Shown here: positions 15,719 through 23,622 of the stretch, in pieces
Numbering within the stretch: position 1 is the stretch's first letter
How the letters are laid out: every line of letters starts with the position of its first letter
Assembly: GCF_036010485.1 (NCBI RefSeq)
Contig: NZ_CP108568.1
Span: forward strand, 3,913,001 to 3,977,000
DNA: 64,000 nucleotides
Source of the DNA: Streptomyces sp. NBC_01198
Lineage (GTDB): Bacteria > Actinomycetota > Actinomycetes > Streptomycetales > Streptomycetaceae
Reading direction: 5' to 3'
Notes under the pieces: generated by a model
Databases searched by the model: none
The model's input: the letters and a program-made list of their open reading frames with translations, nothing else
What the model was told of the DNA's origin: nothing
Program-made: the position numbers and the translations under genes

Positions 15719-16167
15719 CCACGACCGACCGCAGCCTGGACTGGCTGCTGGAGAATCTGCTGGCGAGGACCCCGGGCGCCCGGCACGCGCTGGTGCTGTC
15801 CAGGGACGGCCTCAAGCTGTGCCTGTCGTCGGGCCTGAGCGCGGACCGCGCCGACCAGCTCGCCGCCATCGCGTCCGGCATCCAGAGCCTGTCGCACGGC
15901 GCCTCGATGGAGTTCGGGGACGGCAGCGGCGGGGTCAGGCAGTCGATGACCGAATTCCACGGCGGCATCCTCTTCATCGTCGAGGCGGGCGAGGGCGCGC
16001 ATCTGGCGGTGATCGGCGACGACGGGGCCGACCCGGGGATCGTCGGGCACACCATGAACGAGCTGGTCGAGCAGATCGGCAGCTACCTGCGCGCCGACCC
16101 GCGCGGCACCGGCGACGGGCCCGACCTGCCGTCGGCGCGGCTGCCCGGCGGGCGGCAGCCGGCATGA
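15715..16167 (+). CDS. cvnB: conservon protein CvnB, roadblock/LC7 domain
   Basis: A 150-residue roadblock/LC7 protein: LDWLLENLLARTPGARHALV, SRDGLKLC, and the DQLAAIASGIQSLSHGA helix followed by FIVEAGEGAHLAVI. It resembles MglB-type GTPase regulators and is expected to act on the adjacent GTPase CvnD as a GAP or adaptor. ATGA overlaps on both sides (15715-15718 with cvnA; 16164-16167 with cvnC) show tight translational coupling. Confidence 0.94.
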   Translation: MTTTDRSLDWLLENLLARTPGARHALVLSRDGLKLCLSSGLSADRADQLAAIASGIQSLSHGASMEFGDGSGGVRQSMTEFHGGILFIVEAGEGAHLAVIGDDGADPGIVGHTMNELVEQIGSYLRADPRGTGDGPDLPSARLPGGRQPA

Positions 16168-16541
16168 GCCGGGCCGGGGACCCGGGCCGGGGTCCGGTGG
16201 ACAGCGGCGAGCCGGACCGGCTGTACGTGGTCACCGGCGGCAGGTCCCGCACCCACGAGGACTCCTTCGACCTGGTGACCCTGGTGGTCAGCGAGGGCGA
16301 ACCGGCCCGCGGCATGCAGTCCGAGCACATCAGGATCCTGGAGCTGTGCCGCCGCCCGGTGGCCGTGGTCGAGCTGTCCTCGCATCTGGCCATGCCGGTC
16401 GGCGTGGTCAAGATCCTGCTCTGCGACCTGCTGGACTCCGGCGGCATCACCGCACGGCACCCCCGCTCGGCCGGCCGCGGCTCCCAGCTCCCGCCCCGCG
16501 ACACGTTGAAGAAGGTGCTCCTTGCGCTCCAGAAGCTCTGA
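16164..16541 (+). CDS. cvnC: conservon protein CvnC, DUF742
   Basis: A 125-residue DUF742 protein with a winged-helix look: RLYVVTGGRSRTHEDSFDLV at the start, EHIRILELCRRPVAVVELSS in the middle (the conserved CxxP-type helix), then VGVVKILLCDLLDSGGI. DUF742 proteins are the third member of every conservon. The reading frame overlaps cvnB by 4 bases and the cvnD start by 20 bases, so all four are made as a unit. Confidence 0.93.
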   Translation: MSRAGDPGRGPVDSGEPDRLYVVTGGRSRTHEDSFDLVTLVVSEGEPARGMQSEHIRILELCRRPVAVVELSSHLAMPVGVVKILLCDLLDSGGITARHPRSAGRGSQLPPRDTLKKVLLALQKL

Positions 16542-17130
16542 GCCGGTGGACACCCCGCCGCTGCGGGCCACCGCCGCCGACGGCCTGAAGATCGTCGTCG
16601 TGGGCGGCTTCGGGGTCGGCAAGACCACCCTGGTCGGCTCGGTCAGCGAGATCCGCCCGCTGAGCACCGAGGAGACGATGACGCAGGCGAGCGTGGGGGT
16701 GGACGAGCTGAAGAGCTCGACCGACAAGACCACCACCACCGTCGCCTTCGACTTCGGGCGGATCACCCTGGACGACGAGATGGTGCTGTACCTGTTCGGC
16801 GCCCCCGGGCAGAAACGCTTCTGGTTCCTGTGGGAGCGGCTGTTCTCCGGCACCCTCGGCGCCGTCGTGCTGGTCGACACCCGCCACGTCGCCGACTGCT
16901 GGTACTCGATCGACCGCCTCGAACACCACGGGCTGCCCTTCGTCGTGGCCCGCAACAACTTCGGGGAGCCCGACCACACGCTGGAGCAGCTGCGGGAGGC
17001 GCTGTCGCTGCCGCCCGGCGTGCCGCTGATCGACTGCGACGCGCGCAGGCGCGACTCCGGCGTCGAGGTGCTGACCGCCCTCGTCACCCATCTGCACACC
17101 CTGTCGTACGCCCGGGAGACCACGCCGTGA
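16522..17130 (+). CDS. cvnD: conservon protein CvnD, small GTPase
   Basis: A 202-residue Ras-like GTP-binding protein. The P-loop GGFGVGKTTLVGS is intact; the G3 region reads LFGAPGQKRFWFLWE, with AxxG-type GAPGQ instead of the classical DxxG, as is typical of MglA/Cvn GTPases. RNNF lies in the place of NKxD. The TTG start at 16522 lies inside cvnC; the family start supports it. The stop overlaps the P450 start by 4 bases (GTGA). It would cycle on the membrane complex with CvnA-C. Confidence 0.93.
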   Translation: MRSRSSEPVDTPPLRATAADGLKIVVVGGFGVGKTTLVGSVSEIRPLSTEETMTQASVGVDELKSSTDKTTTTVAFDFGRITLDDEMVLYLFGAPGQKRFWFLWERLFSGTLGAVVLVDTRHVADCWYSIDRLEHHGLPFVVARNNFGEPDHTLEQLREALSLPPGVPLIDCDARRRDSGVEVLTALVTHLHTLSYARETTP

Positions 17131-18374
17131 CCACCCACCAGGACCACCCCGCCCCGCCGGCCGCAGCCCCGCCCGCCGCGGCGGAGACGGCGGTGCCGAT
17201 GCGCTCGCTGGACTTCGAGTCCGACCCCGCCGACCTCTACCGGCGGCTGCGCCGCGCGCACGGCCCGGTCGCGCCGGTCCTGCTGGACGACGACATCCCG
17301 GCCTGGCTGGTGCTCGGCTACCGCGAGTTGCACTACGTCACCGCCAACCCGGAGATCTTCGCCCGCGATTCGCGCCGCTGGCACGCCTGGGACCGCATCC
17401 CGCCGGACTGGCCGCTGCTGCCCTACGTGATGCACACCGCCTCGGTGCTCTTCACCGAGGGCGCCGACCACCGGCGCCGCTCCGGGGCGATCACCGACGT
17501 GCTGGACACGGTCGACCAGTACGAACTGCGGGTCGCCGCCGAGGCGGTGGGCGACCGGCTGGTCGACGGCTTCGCGGGCGCCGGGCACGCCGAGCTGATG
17601 GCCGACTACGCCGGGCAGGTCCCGCTGCGGGTAGTGGCCGGCCTGTTCGGCCTGGACGAGGACGAGACCGGCACCCTGGAGGCGGACATGGCCGCCTCCC
17701 TGGACGACGGTCCCGGCGCGGTGGACGCCTACCAGCGCATCCACGCCACGATGGAGATGCTGCTCGACCGCGGCCGGGAGGCCCCAGGACCCGATGTGCC
17801 GTCCCGCCTGCTGCGGCACCCGGCGGGGCTGGCGGACGAGGAGATCATCCAGGACATGATCTCCATCATGGCGGCGGGGCAGCAGCCCACCTCCAACTGG
17901 ATCGGCAACACCCTGCGGTTGATGCTCACCGACGACCGCTTCGCGGTGACGCTCTCCGGCGGCCGCCGCAACGTCGGCCAGGCGCTCAACGAGGTGCTGT
18001 GGGCGGACACCCCGACGCAGAACTTCATCGGCCGGTGGGCCGCCAGGGACACCACGCTGGCCGGGCGGCGGATCGCCAAGGGCGACTGCGTGGTGCTGGG
18101 CCTGGCCGCCGCCAACACCGACCCGCAGGTGCGCCCGGACTTCACCGCGGGCTCGACCGGCAACCAGGCGCATCTGTCGTTCAGCCACGGCGAGCACCGC
18201 TGCCCGGCCCCGGCCCCGGAGATGGCCGAGGTGATCTCCCGGGCGGCGGTGGAGGTGCTGCTCGACCGGCTGCCCGACCTGGCGCTGTCGGTGCCGGCCG
18301 GCCAACTGGTGTGGCGCCCCTCGGTGTGGATGCGCGGTCCTGCCCAGTTGCCGGTGCGGTTCACCGCGTTGTGA
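17127..18374 (+). CDS. CYP157-like cytochrome P450 lacking the ExxR motif
   Basis: A 415-residue P450 coupled to the conservon by a 4-bp overlap. The haem loop reads FSHGEHRCPAPAPE, with the Cys ligand kept but the following Gly changed to Ala. The K-helix reads NEVLW, so the normally invariant ExxR is ExxW, and the I-helix reads IMAAGQQPTSN, lacking the usual acid-Thr pair. CYP157 members in Streptomyces conservons are known for exactly this loss of ExxR. It may therefore not be an ordinary monooxygenase and could act as a sensor or structural partner in the conservon, which is inference. Confidence 0.88.
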   Translation: MTTHQDHPAPPAAAPPAAAETAVPMRSLDFESDPADLYRRLRRAHGPVAPVLLDDDIPAWLVLGYRELHYVTANPEIFARDSRRWHAWDRIPPDWPLLPYVMHTASVLFTEGADHRRRSGAITDVLDTVDQYELRVAAEAVGDRLVDGFAGAGHAELMADYAGQVPLRVVAGLFGLDEDETGTLEADMAASLDDGPGAVDAYQRIHATMEMLLDRGREAPGPDVPSRLLRHPAGLADEEIIQDMISIMAAGQQPTSNWIGNTLRLMLTDDRFAVTLSGGRRNVGQALNEVLWADTPTQNFIGRWAARDTTLAGRRIAKGDCVVLGLAAANTDPQVRPDFTAGSTGNQAHLSFSHGEHRCPAPAPEMAEVISRAAVEVLLDRLPDLALSVPAGQLVWRPSVWMRGPAQLPVRFTAL

Positions 18375-18388
18375 GCCGGCCCGCCCCC

Positions 18389-19615
18389 TCAGGCGGCCTG
18401 CGGCGCAGGCGTGAAGCGCACCGGCAGCGTCCCCGGGCCGCGGGTGAAGACACCCTGCTCGACGGCCTGTTCGCCGTCGTCCGGTGCCACATCCGGCATG
18501 GCGTCCAGCAGTTGGCCGACGCCGACCTCGATCTCCGCCTTGGCCAGCAGCGCGCCCACGCAGAAGTGCCGCCCGAGCGCGAAGGCCAGGTGGTCGGCGG
18601 CGGCCGAGAAGGCGTTCGCGGTGGTCAGGTCCTGGCGGTGGACGTCGTAGGTGTCCGGGTCGGCGTAGCGCGCCGGGTCGCGGTTGGCCGCGCCGATCAG
18701 GCACGTCACCGTGGAACCGGCCGGCACCGTACCGCCGCTCAGGGTCACGTCACGCGACGGCTGCCGCATGATCATGTGCACCGGCGGGCTGAAGCGCAGC
18801 GTCTCGGCGAAGGCCGCCGGGATCAGCGAGCGGTCCGCGCGTACGGCCGCCAACTGCTCGGGGTTCGCCAGCAGGTTGCGGAAGACGCCCGCGACCGCCT
18901 TGTCGGTGGTCTCGCCGCCCGCCGCGAGCAGCAGGCTGACGAAGGCCTTCACGTCCTCGTCGGACATCGTCACGCCGTCGATCTCGGCCGTGCACAGCGT
19001 CGAGAGCAGGTCGTCCCCGGGGTGCGCCCGCCGCTCCTGGATCACCGGGATCATGTACGCCGCCAGCTCCTCGCGGGTACGCAGCCCCGCTGCGGTGACC
19101 TCGGGGTCCTGGCTGAGGTTGCTCAGGAAGGCGATGATCGCGGTGTACCAGCCGTGGAAGCGGTCGTGGTCGGAGCGGTCGAGGCCGAGCATGTCGACGA
19201 TGACGTTGATCGGGAAGCGGGTGGCGAAGTCCGCGACCAGGTCGGCGCGTCCCGCCGTACGGAAGCCGTCGATCAGCTCGGCGGCGTTGCGTTCGATGAC
19301 CGGCAGGAACTTCTCCTGCAACTCCCGGCCGCGGAAGGCCGGGGCGACCAGCGCCCGGCGTACGGAGTGCTCCCTGCCGTCCATCTGCAGGATCGTCCTG
19401 CCGTGCACGGGGGCGATCTGCCAGTCGTAGTTGTCGCTGGTGAAGACCGGGTCCTTGAAGGCGCGCTCCACGTCCTCGTACCGCGAGACGAGGTAGCTGT
19501 CGGTGGCCTCGTGCCGGACCAGCGGGTGGTCCGCGCGCAGGATCCGGTAGGCGCTGTAGGGGTCGGCCGCGAATTCGGCCGACAGGATGTCGGGTGCCGC
19601 GTGCGCAGAGCTCAT
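18389..19615 (-). CDS. cytochrome P450 (canonical)
   Basis: A 408-residue class I P450 with all hallmarks: the I-helix LLAAGGETTDKAV, the K-helix ETLRFSPP (ExxR intact) and the haem loop FALGRHFCVGALLAKAE. It ends 14 bp from the end of the CYP157-like gene, on the opposite strand. In many Streptomyces conservons a normal P450 (CYP154 type) follows the CYP157 gene in the same direction; here the second P450 is inverted. ATG 19615 is chosen because AGGGAG lies 5 bp upstream; a TTG at 19639 is possible. The substrate is unknown. Confidence 0.93.
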   Translation of the reverse strand: MSSAHAAPDILSAEFAADPYSAYRILRADHPLVRHEATDSYLVSRYEDVERAFKDPVFTSDNYDWQIAPVHGRTILQMDGREHSVRRALVAPAFRGRELQEKFLPVIERNAAELIDGFRTAGRADLVADFATRFPINVIVDMLGLDRSDHDRFHGWYTAIIAFLSNLSQDPEVTAAGLRTREELAAYMIPVIQERRAHPGDDLLSTLCTAEIDGVTMSDEDVKAFVSLLLAAGGETTDKAVAGVFRNLLANPEQLAAVRADRSLIPAAFAETLRFSPPVHMIMRQPSRDVTLSGGTVPAGSTVTCLIGAANRDPARYADPDTYDVHRQDLTTANAFSAAADHLAFALGRHFCVGALLAKAEIEVGVGQLLDAMPDVAPDDGEQAVEQGVFTRGPGTLPVRFTPAPQAA

Positions 19616-19636
19616 GGCGCTCCCTCGCGATGACGT

Positions 19637-19663
19637 CAACTCATCGGTGAGATTAGCGAGTTG
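19637..19663. promoter_or_regulatory. inverted repeat upstream of the P450 gene
   Basis: CAACTC (19637-19642) and GAGTTG (19658-19663) flank an inner CTCA-TCGG-TGAG palindrome. The site is just upstream of the P450 start on the minus strand and is a plausible operator. No regulator gene is adjacent. Confidence 0.35.
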
Positions 19664-19761
19664 TCACCCAAAAGGGCATAGCGCCCGCTGCCGCCCGTGA
19701 CGTGCCCGCGGCTCCCACGCCCGTGACGTGCCCGCCGCTCACTCCCCGCTGAGCCCGCCGC

Positions 19762-21078
19762 TCACTCTCCGCTGACCGCGGCGGCCGAGGAGCGGTGCAC
19801 GCTCTCCACCCGGCTGACCGCGATGCGCTCGCGCTCCAGACGCTCGCTGTGCCGCCGCAGCCGCAGTATCTGCGCGGTCCCGACCGCCTGGAGGACGAAG
19901 ACGCTGCTCCACGCCACCCGGTAGTTGTCGCCGGTGGCGTCCAGCAGCACCCCGACCGCCAGCAGGGTGAGCATCGAGGCCGTGAAGCCGCCGATGTTGA
20001 CGATGCCGGACGCCGTACCGAAGCGCTCCGGCGGGTTGGCCGGGCGGGCGAAGTCGAAGCCGATCATCGAGCCGGGGCCGCAGGCGCCCAGCACCACGCA
20101 CAGCAGTATCAGCAGCCACACCGGGTCCTGCCCGCCGGGCCAGCCGAGCACCGCCGCCCAGATCCCCGCGGTCGCCGCGATCACACCCAGCGTCAGCGGC
20201 ATCCTGGCCCCGTGGTGGCGGGAGATCAGCTGGCCGAAGACCATCCCGAAGACCATGTTGGCCAGCACCACCAGCGTCAGCAGGCTGCCCGCGGTGCCGC
20301 GCGAGAGCCCCTGGTCCTCCACCAGGTAGGGCAGCCCCCACAGCAGCAGGAAGACCATGCCGGAGAACTGCGTGGTGAAGTGCGTCCACATCCCCAGCCG
20401 GGTCCCCGGCTCGGCCCAGGACGCGGCGATCTGCCGCCGCACGTAGGCCAGTCCTGCGTGTTCGGCCGGCGCGGGCTCGAAGCCCTCGGGGTGGTCCTTG
20501 AGGAACAGCGCCACCAGCAGCAGCACGAAGGCGCCGCCGATCGCCGTGCCCAGGAAGGTCGGCGTCCAGCCCGCCGAGTGCAGCAGCCGGGACAGCGCGA
20601 CCGTCGAGACCAGGTTGCCCGCCACCCCGAACAGCGCGGCCCCCTGCGCGACCATCGGCCCGCGGCGGGCCGGGAACCAGCGCGAGCCCAGCCGCAGCAC
20701 GCTCACGAAGGTCATCGCGTCGCCACAGCCCAGCACCGCCCGGGCGGCCAGCGCCATGCCGTACGAGTGCGACAGCGCGAAGGCCAGCTGCCCGCTGGTG
20801 AAGAGCACCGCCCCCAGCATCAGCACCCGCTTGGTGCCGAGCCGGTCCACCATCAGGCCGACGGGTATCTGCATCCCCGCGTAGACCAGCACCTGGAGGA
20901 TCGAGAACGACGAGAGGGCCGAGGCCCCGATGTGGAAGCGGTCGGCGGCGTCGATGCCGGCCACGCCGAGGCTGGTGCGGTGCACCACCGCCACCAGGTA
21001 GACCAGGGTGCCGACGCCCCAGACCAGGACGGCCCGCCGGCCGCCCGGCGGGTCGCCCGGCAGTGCCTTCGCCGTCAC
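19762..21078 (-). CDS. MFS transporter
   Basis: A 438-residue major facilitator with about 12 membrane helices. The loop 2-3 motif VGLMVDRLGTKRVLM (MFS signature) is present, and sequence after helix 6 contains a long charged central loop. The family branch is nitrate/sugar-phosphate-like or organic-anion-like; the substrate cannot be told. It is the second gene of a unit with the GntR regulator upstream, whose stop overlaps its ATG by 4 bases, which suggests the regulator senses the transported compound or its product. Confidence 0.9.
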   Translation of the reverse strand: MTAKALPGDPPGGRRAVLVWGVGTLVYLVAVVHRTSLGVAGIDAADRFHIGASALSSFSILQVLVYAGMQIPVGLMVDRLGTKRVLMLGAVLFTSGQLAFALSHSYGMALAARAVLGCGDAMTFVSVLRLGSRWFPARRGPMVAQGAALFGVAGNLVSTVALSRLLHSAGWTPTFLGTAIGGAFVLLLVALFLKDHPEGFEPAPAEHAGLAYVRRQIAASWAEPGTRLGMWTHFTTQFSGMVFLLLWGLPYLVEDQGLSRGTAGSLLTLVVLANMVFGMVFGQLISRHHGARMPLTLGVIAATAGIWAAVLGWPGGQDPVWLLILLCVVLGACGPGSMIGFDFARPANPPERFGTASGIVNIGGFTASMLTLLAVGVLLDATGDNYRVAWSSVFVLQAVGTAQILRLRRHSERLERERIAVSRVESVHRSSAAAVSGE

Positions 21079-21746
21079 GACTCGCCCCGGGCCAGGACGC
21101 CGACCCGCGACAGGTGCCGGCGCACGGCGGCCTCCGCCTGCCGCGCGCCGCCGTGGCGCAGCGCGTCCAGGATCGCGGTGTGCTCGGCGATGTTCATGGC
21201 CACGCGGCTGGGCTCGGCGTGCATGGTGGCCACGCCCATCCGCAGCTGGCGGTCCCGCAGCTGGTCGTAGAGCTGGGCGAGGATACGGTTGCCGGCCGCG
21301 CCCACGATCTCCGCGTGGAAGGTGCGGTCGGCGACCGCGAAGGCCGCCAGGTCCCCGGCGGCCGCGTGCCCGCGCTGCTCGGCGAGCAGCTCCTCCAGCC
21401 GGGCGACCAGCCGCCCGGGCAGCGCGCCCACCAGCTTGGCGACCGCGTGCTGCTCCACCAGCAGCCGGGTCTCGACGACGTCGGCGATCTCCTGCGCGGA
21501 GACCGGCAGCACCAGGGCGCCCTTCTTCGGATAGAGCTTGAGCAGCCCTTCCGCCTCCAGCCGCAGCAGCGCCTCGCGCACCGGCGTGCGCGACACCCCG
21601 ACGGCGTCGGCCAGATCCCCCTCGGTGAGCAGCGTCCCGCCTTCGTAACTGCGGTCAAGCACCCCCGCCTTGACATGCAGATAGACCCGCTCGGCGGCGG
21701 GCGGCGACTTGACGGCGACCGGGGTCGCGACGGCTGCTGCATCCAT
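21075..21746 (-). CDS. GntR/FadR-subfamily regulator
   Basis: A 223-residue regulator with an N-terminal winged helix (about 15-85; GVSRTPVREALLRLEAEGLL is the canonical GntR recognition region) and an all-helical FCD ligand domain (DRTFHAEIVGAAGNRI, then EHTAILDALRHG, which supply metal-binding His and Asp). The ATG at 21746 is chosen because it matches the start of homology; it lacks a Shine-Dalgarno sequence and lies inside a 30-bp palindrome, so the mRNA is probably leaderless and autoregulated. It probably controls the downstream MFS gene. Confidence 0.9.
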   Translation of the reverse strand: MDAAAVATPVAVKSPPAAERVYLHVKAGVLDRSYEGGTLLTEGDLADAVGVSRTPVREALLRLEAEGLLKLYPKKGALVLPVSAQEIADVVETRLLVEQHAVAKLVGALPGRLVARLEELLAEQRGHAAAGDLAAFAVADRTFHAEIVGAAGNRILAQLYDQLRDRQLRMGVATMHAEPSRVAMNIAEHTAILDALRHGGARQAEAAVRRHLSRVGVLARGES

Positions 21747-21767
21747 GATGCGCACATCATAGATGCA
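21738..21767. promoter_or_regulatory. 30-bp palindrome over the GntR start codon
   Basis: Two 13-bp arms (21738-21750 and 21755-21767), complementary at 12 of 13 positions, surround the 4-bp centre CGCA. The start codon at 21744-21746 is inside the left arm. A TATGAT -10-like hexamer lies about 9 bp upstream of the ATG on the minus strand. This fits a GntR dimer site that blocks its own leaderless promoter. Confidence 0.65.
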
Positions 21768-21846
21768 ACAGGTCACCATCCGGCATGCTGTCCCGCAGTG
21801 CGGACGCCGGGCCGCCGACCAGCCCGCTGGCTAGGGCGCTACGGCG

Positions 21847-22041
21847 CTACGGGCGGATCGTGCTGACCAGGTCGGCGGTCGAGGCGACGGTGGACTGGAT
21901 CGTGGGGGCCAGGCTGGTGCCGGCCAGGCAGAAGCCGAGCAGGCCGCACACGAGGGCGTGGCTGACCTTGAGGTTCTTGTTGTGCATCAGCAGTGCCGCG
22001 ATGACGATCAGCAGCAGGACGACGGAGACAGAGACGACCAT
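21847..22041 (-). CDS. small membrane protein of streptomycetes
   Basis: A 64-residue protein with two predicted membrane segments: MVVSVSVVLLLIVIAALLMH and, after NKNLKVSHA, LVCGLLGFCLAGTSLAP, then a polar tail STADLVSTIRP. I recall very similar short proteins as conserved in Streptomyces; their role is unknown. The ATG at 22041 is the start of the hydrophobic segment; longer frames add an unlikely Cys/Pro-rich leader. It stands alone between the GntR gene and the bkd terminator. Confidence 0.7.
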   Translation of the reverse strand: MVVSVSVVLLLIVIAALLMHNKNLKVSHALVCGLLGFCLAGTSLAPTIQSTVASTADLVSTIRP

Positions 22042-22090
22042 AGGGCGATAGCAGCACAATTCGGCCGCGATGCGCGGGAAACACGCAGGA

Positions 22091-22129
22091 GCGGGGGCTC
22101 CCGGACGTTTGTCCACCGGGAGCCCCCGC
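22091..22129 (-). terminator. terminator hairpin at the end of bkd cluster 1
   Basis: Perfect 14-bp arms (22091-22104 and 22116-22129) around an 11-nt loop. It sits about 80 bp downstream of the E2 stop on the minus strand. There is no clear U-tract, as is usual in Streptomyces. A short irregular TGTGCC repeat lies between it and the stop (about 22163-22193). Confidence 0.75.
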
Positions 22130-22208
22130 TGCGGGGGGGCGGCGCTGGGTGCGGGTGACCGCGCCTGTGCCTGTGCCTGCCTGTGCCTTACGCGTTACGA
22201 CCTGCGCC

Positions 22209-23603
22209 TCACGCCCAGGTGATCAGCCGCTTGGGCTGTTCCAGGATCGCGGCCACGTCCGCCAGGACCTTGGAGCCCAGCTCGCCGTCGACCAGCCGGT
22301 GGTCGAAGGAGAGCGCGAGGGTGGTGACATGGCGCGGCTTGACCTTGCCCTTGTGCACCCACGGCTGGAGCTTGACCGCGCCGAAGGCGAGGATCGCGGA
22401 CTCCCCGGGATTCAGGATGGGCGTGCCGGTGTCGACGCCGAAGACGCCGACGTTGGTGATGGTGACGGTGCCCCCCTGCATGTCGGCCGGCGAGGTCCTG
22501 CCCTCGCGTGCGGTGGCGACCAGGTCGCCCAGCGCGGACGCCAGTTCGGGCAGCGTCCTGTCCTGGGCGTCCTTGATGTTGGGCACGATCAGCCCGCGCG
22601 GGGTCGCCGCGGCGATGCCCAGGTTGACGTACGCCTTCTGGACGATCTCCTGCGCCGCCTCGTCCCAGGCGGAGTTGACCTGGGGGTGGCGGCGGATCGC
22701 CACCAGCAGTGCCTTGGCCACCAGCAGCAGCGGGCTGACCTTGAGGCCGGTGAAGGCGCGGTCCTCCTTCAGCTCCTGGACCAGTTTCATCGTCCTGGTG
22801 ATGTCGAAGGTCACGAACTCCGTGACGTGCGGAGCCGTGAATGCGCTGGCCACCATCGCCTGCGCGGTGGCCTTGCGCACACCCTTGATCGGGGTGCGCG
22901 TCTCACGCGCGCCGGGCACCGCCTCGACGGCAGGGGCGGCCGCCGGGAGCGTCGCCGGGGGCGCGGCCGCGGCCCGGATGTCCTCCCGGGTCACCACGCC
23001 GTTCGGGCCGGTCGGCACGACGGTGGCCAGGTCGATGCCCAGCTCCTTGGCGAGCTTGCGCACCGGCGGCTTGGCCAGCGGCCGTTCGGCCCTGACCGGT
23101 GTGGTGGCCGGGGCGGGCACCTGCGCCGGGGCCGGGGCGGGCGCCCCGGCCGGGGGCGCGGCCGGAGCCGTGCCGTTGACCGGCGGCGCCGCCTGCTTGC
23201 GCGGCCTGCGGGTCGTCGAGGACGGCGCGACCCCGTAACCCACCAGCACCGCCTGCCGCTTGGCGGCCGGCTGCGGCGCCTCCACGGGTGCGGCCGGCGC
23301 GGGCACGGTCTCCGCGGGTGCGGGCGCGTCGCCCTCCCGGGTGCCTGCACCGGCGTCCACCACGATGATCGGCGTACCGACGTCCACCGTCGTGCCCTCG
23401 TCGAAGCGGATCTCGCTGACCACCCCGTCGTAGGGGATGGGCAGTTCGACGGCCGCCTTGGCCGTCTCGACCTCGCAGATCACCTGCCCGTCGGTGACGG
23501 TGTCGCCCACCGCCACGTACCACTTGAGGATCTCCGCCTCGGTGAGGCCTTCGCCGACGTCCGGCATCCGGAACTCCCGGAAGCGCTGCGCCTGTGCGGT
23601 CAT
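22209..23603 (-). CDS. bkdC: branched-chain 2-oxo acid dehydrogenase E2 (dihydrolipoamide acyltransferase), cluster 1
   Basis: A 464-residue E2. The single N-terminal lipoyl domain (about 8-85) carries the lipoylated Lys in CEVETAKAAVE. A Pro/Ala-rich linker leads to the peripheral subunit-binding domain (PPVRKLAKELGIDL, about 185-225), then the acyltransferase core ending in SFDHRLVDGELGSK, whose His and Asp are catalytic. It moves acyl groups to CoA in the BCKDH complex that supplies branched fatty-acid starters. The ATG at 23603 follows from the lipoyl domain start. It is third in the E1a-E1b-E2 operon, 19 bp after E1b. Confidence 0.94.
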   Translation of the reverse strand: MTAQAQRFREFRMPDVGEGLTEAEILKWYVAVGDTVTDGQVICEVETAKAAVELPIPYDGVVSEIRFDEGTTVDVGTPIIVVDAGAGTREGDAPAPAETVPAPAAPVEAPQPAAKRQAVLVGYGVAPSSTTRRPRKQAAPPVNGTAPAAPPAGAPAPAPAQVPAPATTPVRAERPLAKPPVRKLAKELGIDLATVVPTGPNGVVTREDIRAAAAPPATLPAAAPAVEAVPGARETRTPIKGVRKATAQAMVASAFTAPHVTEFVTFDITRTMKLVQELKEDRAFTGLKVSPLLLVAKALLVAIRRHPQVNSAWDEAAQEIVQKAYVNLGIAAATPRGLIVPNIKDAQDRTLPELASALGDLVATAREGRTSPADMQGGTVTITNVGVFGVDTGTPILNPGESAILAFGAVKLQPWVHKGKVKPRHVTTLALSFDHRLVDGELGSKVLADVAAILEQPKRLITWA

Positions 23604-23622
23604 GGTCGTCACAACCCTCTCC

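Noticed and set aside
22163..22193. Regulatory repeat of TGTGCC units
   Set aside because: It is short and irregular and lies between an operon end and its terminator; probably low-complexity sequence only.
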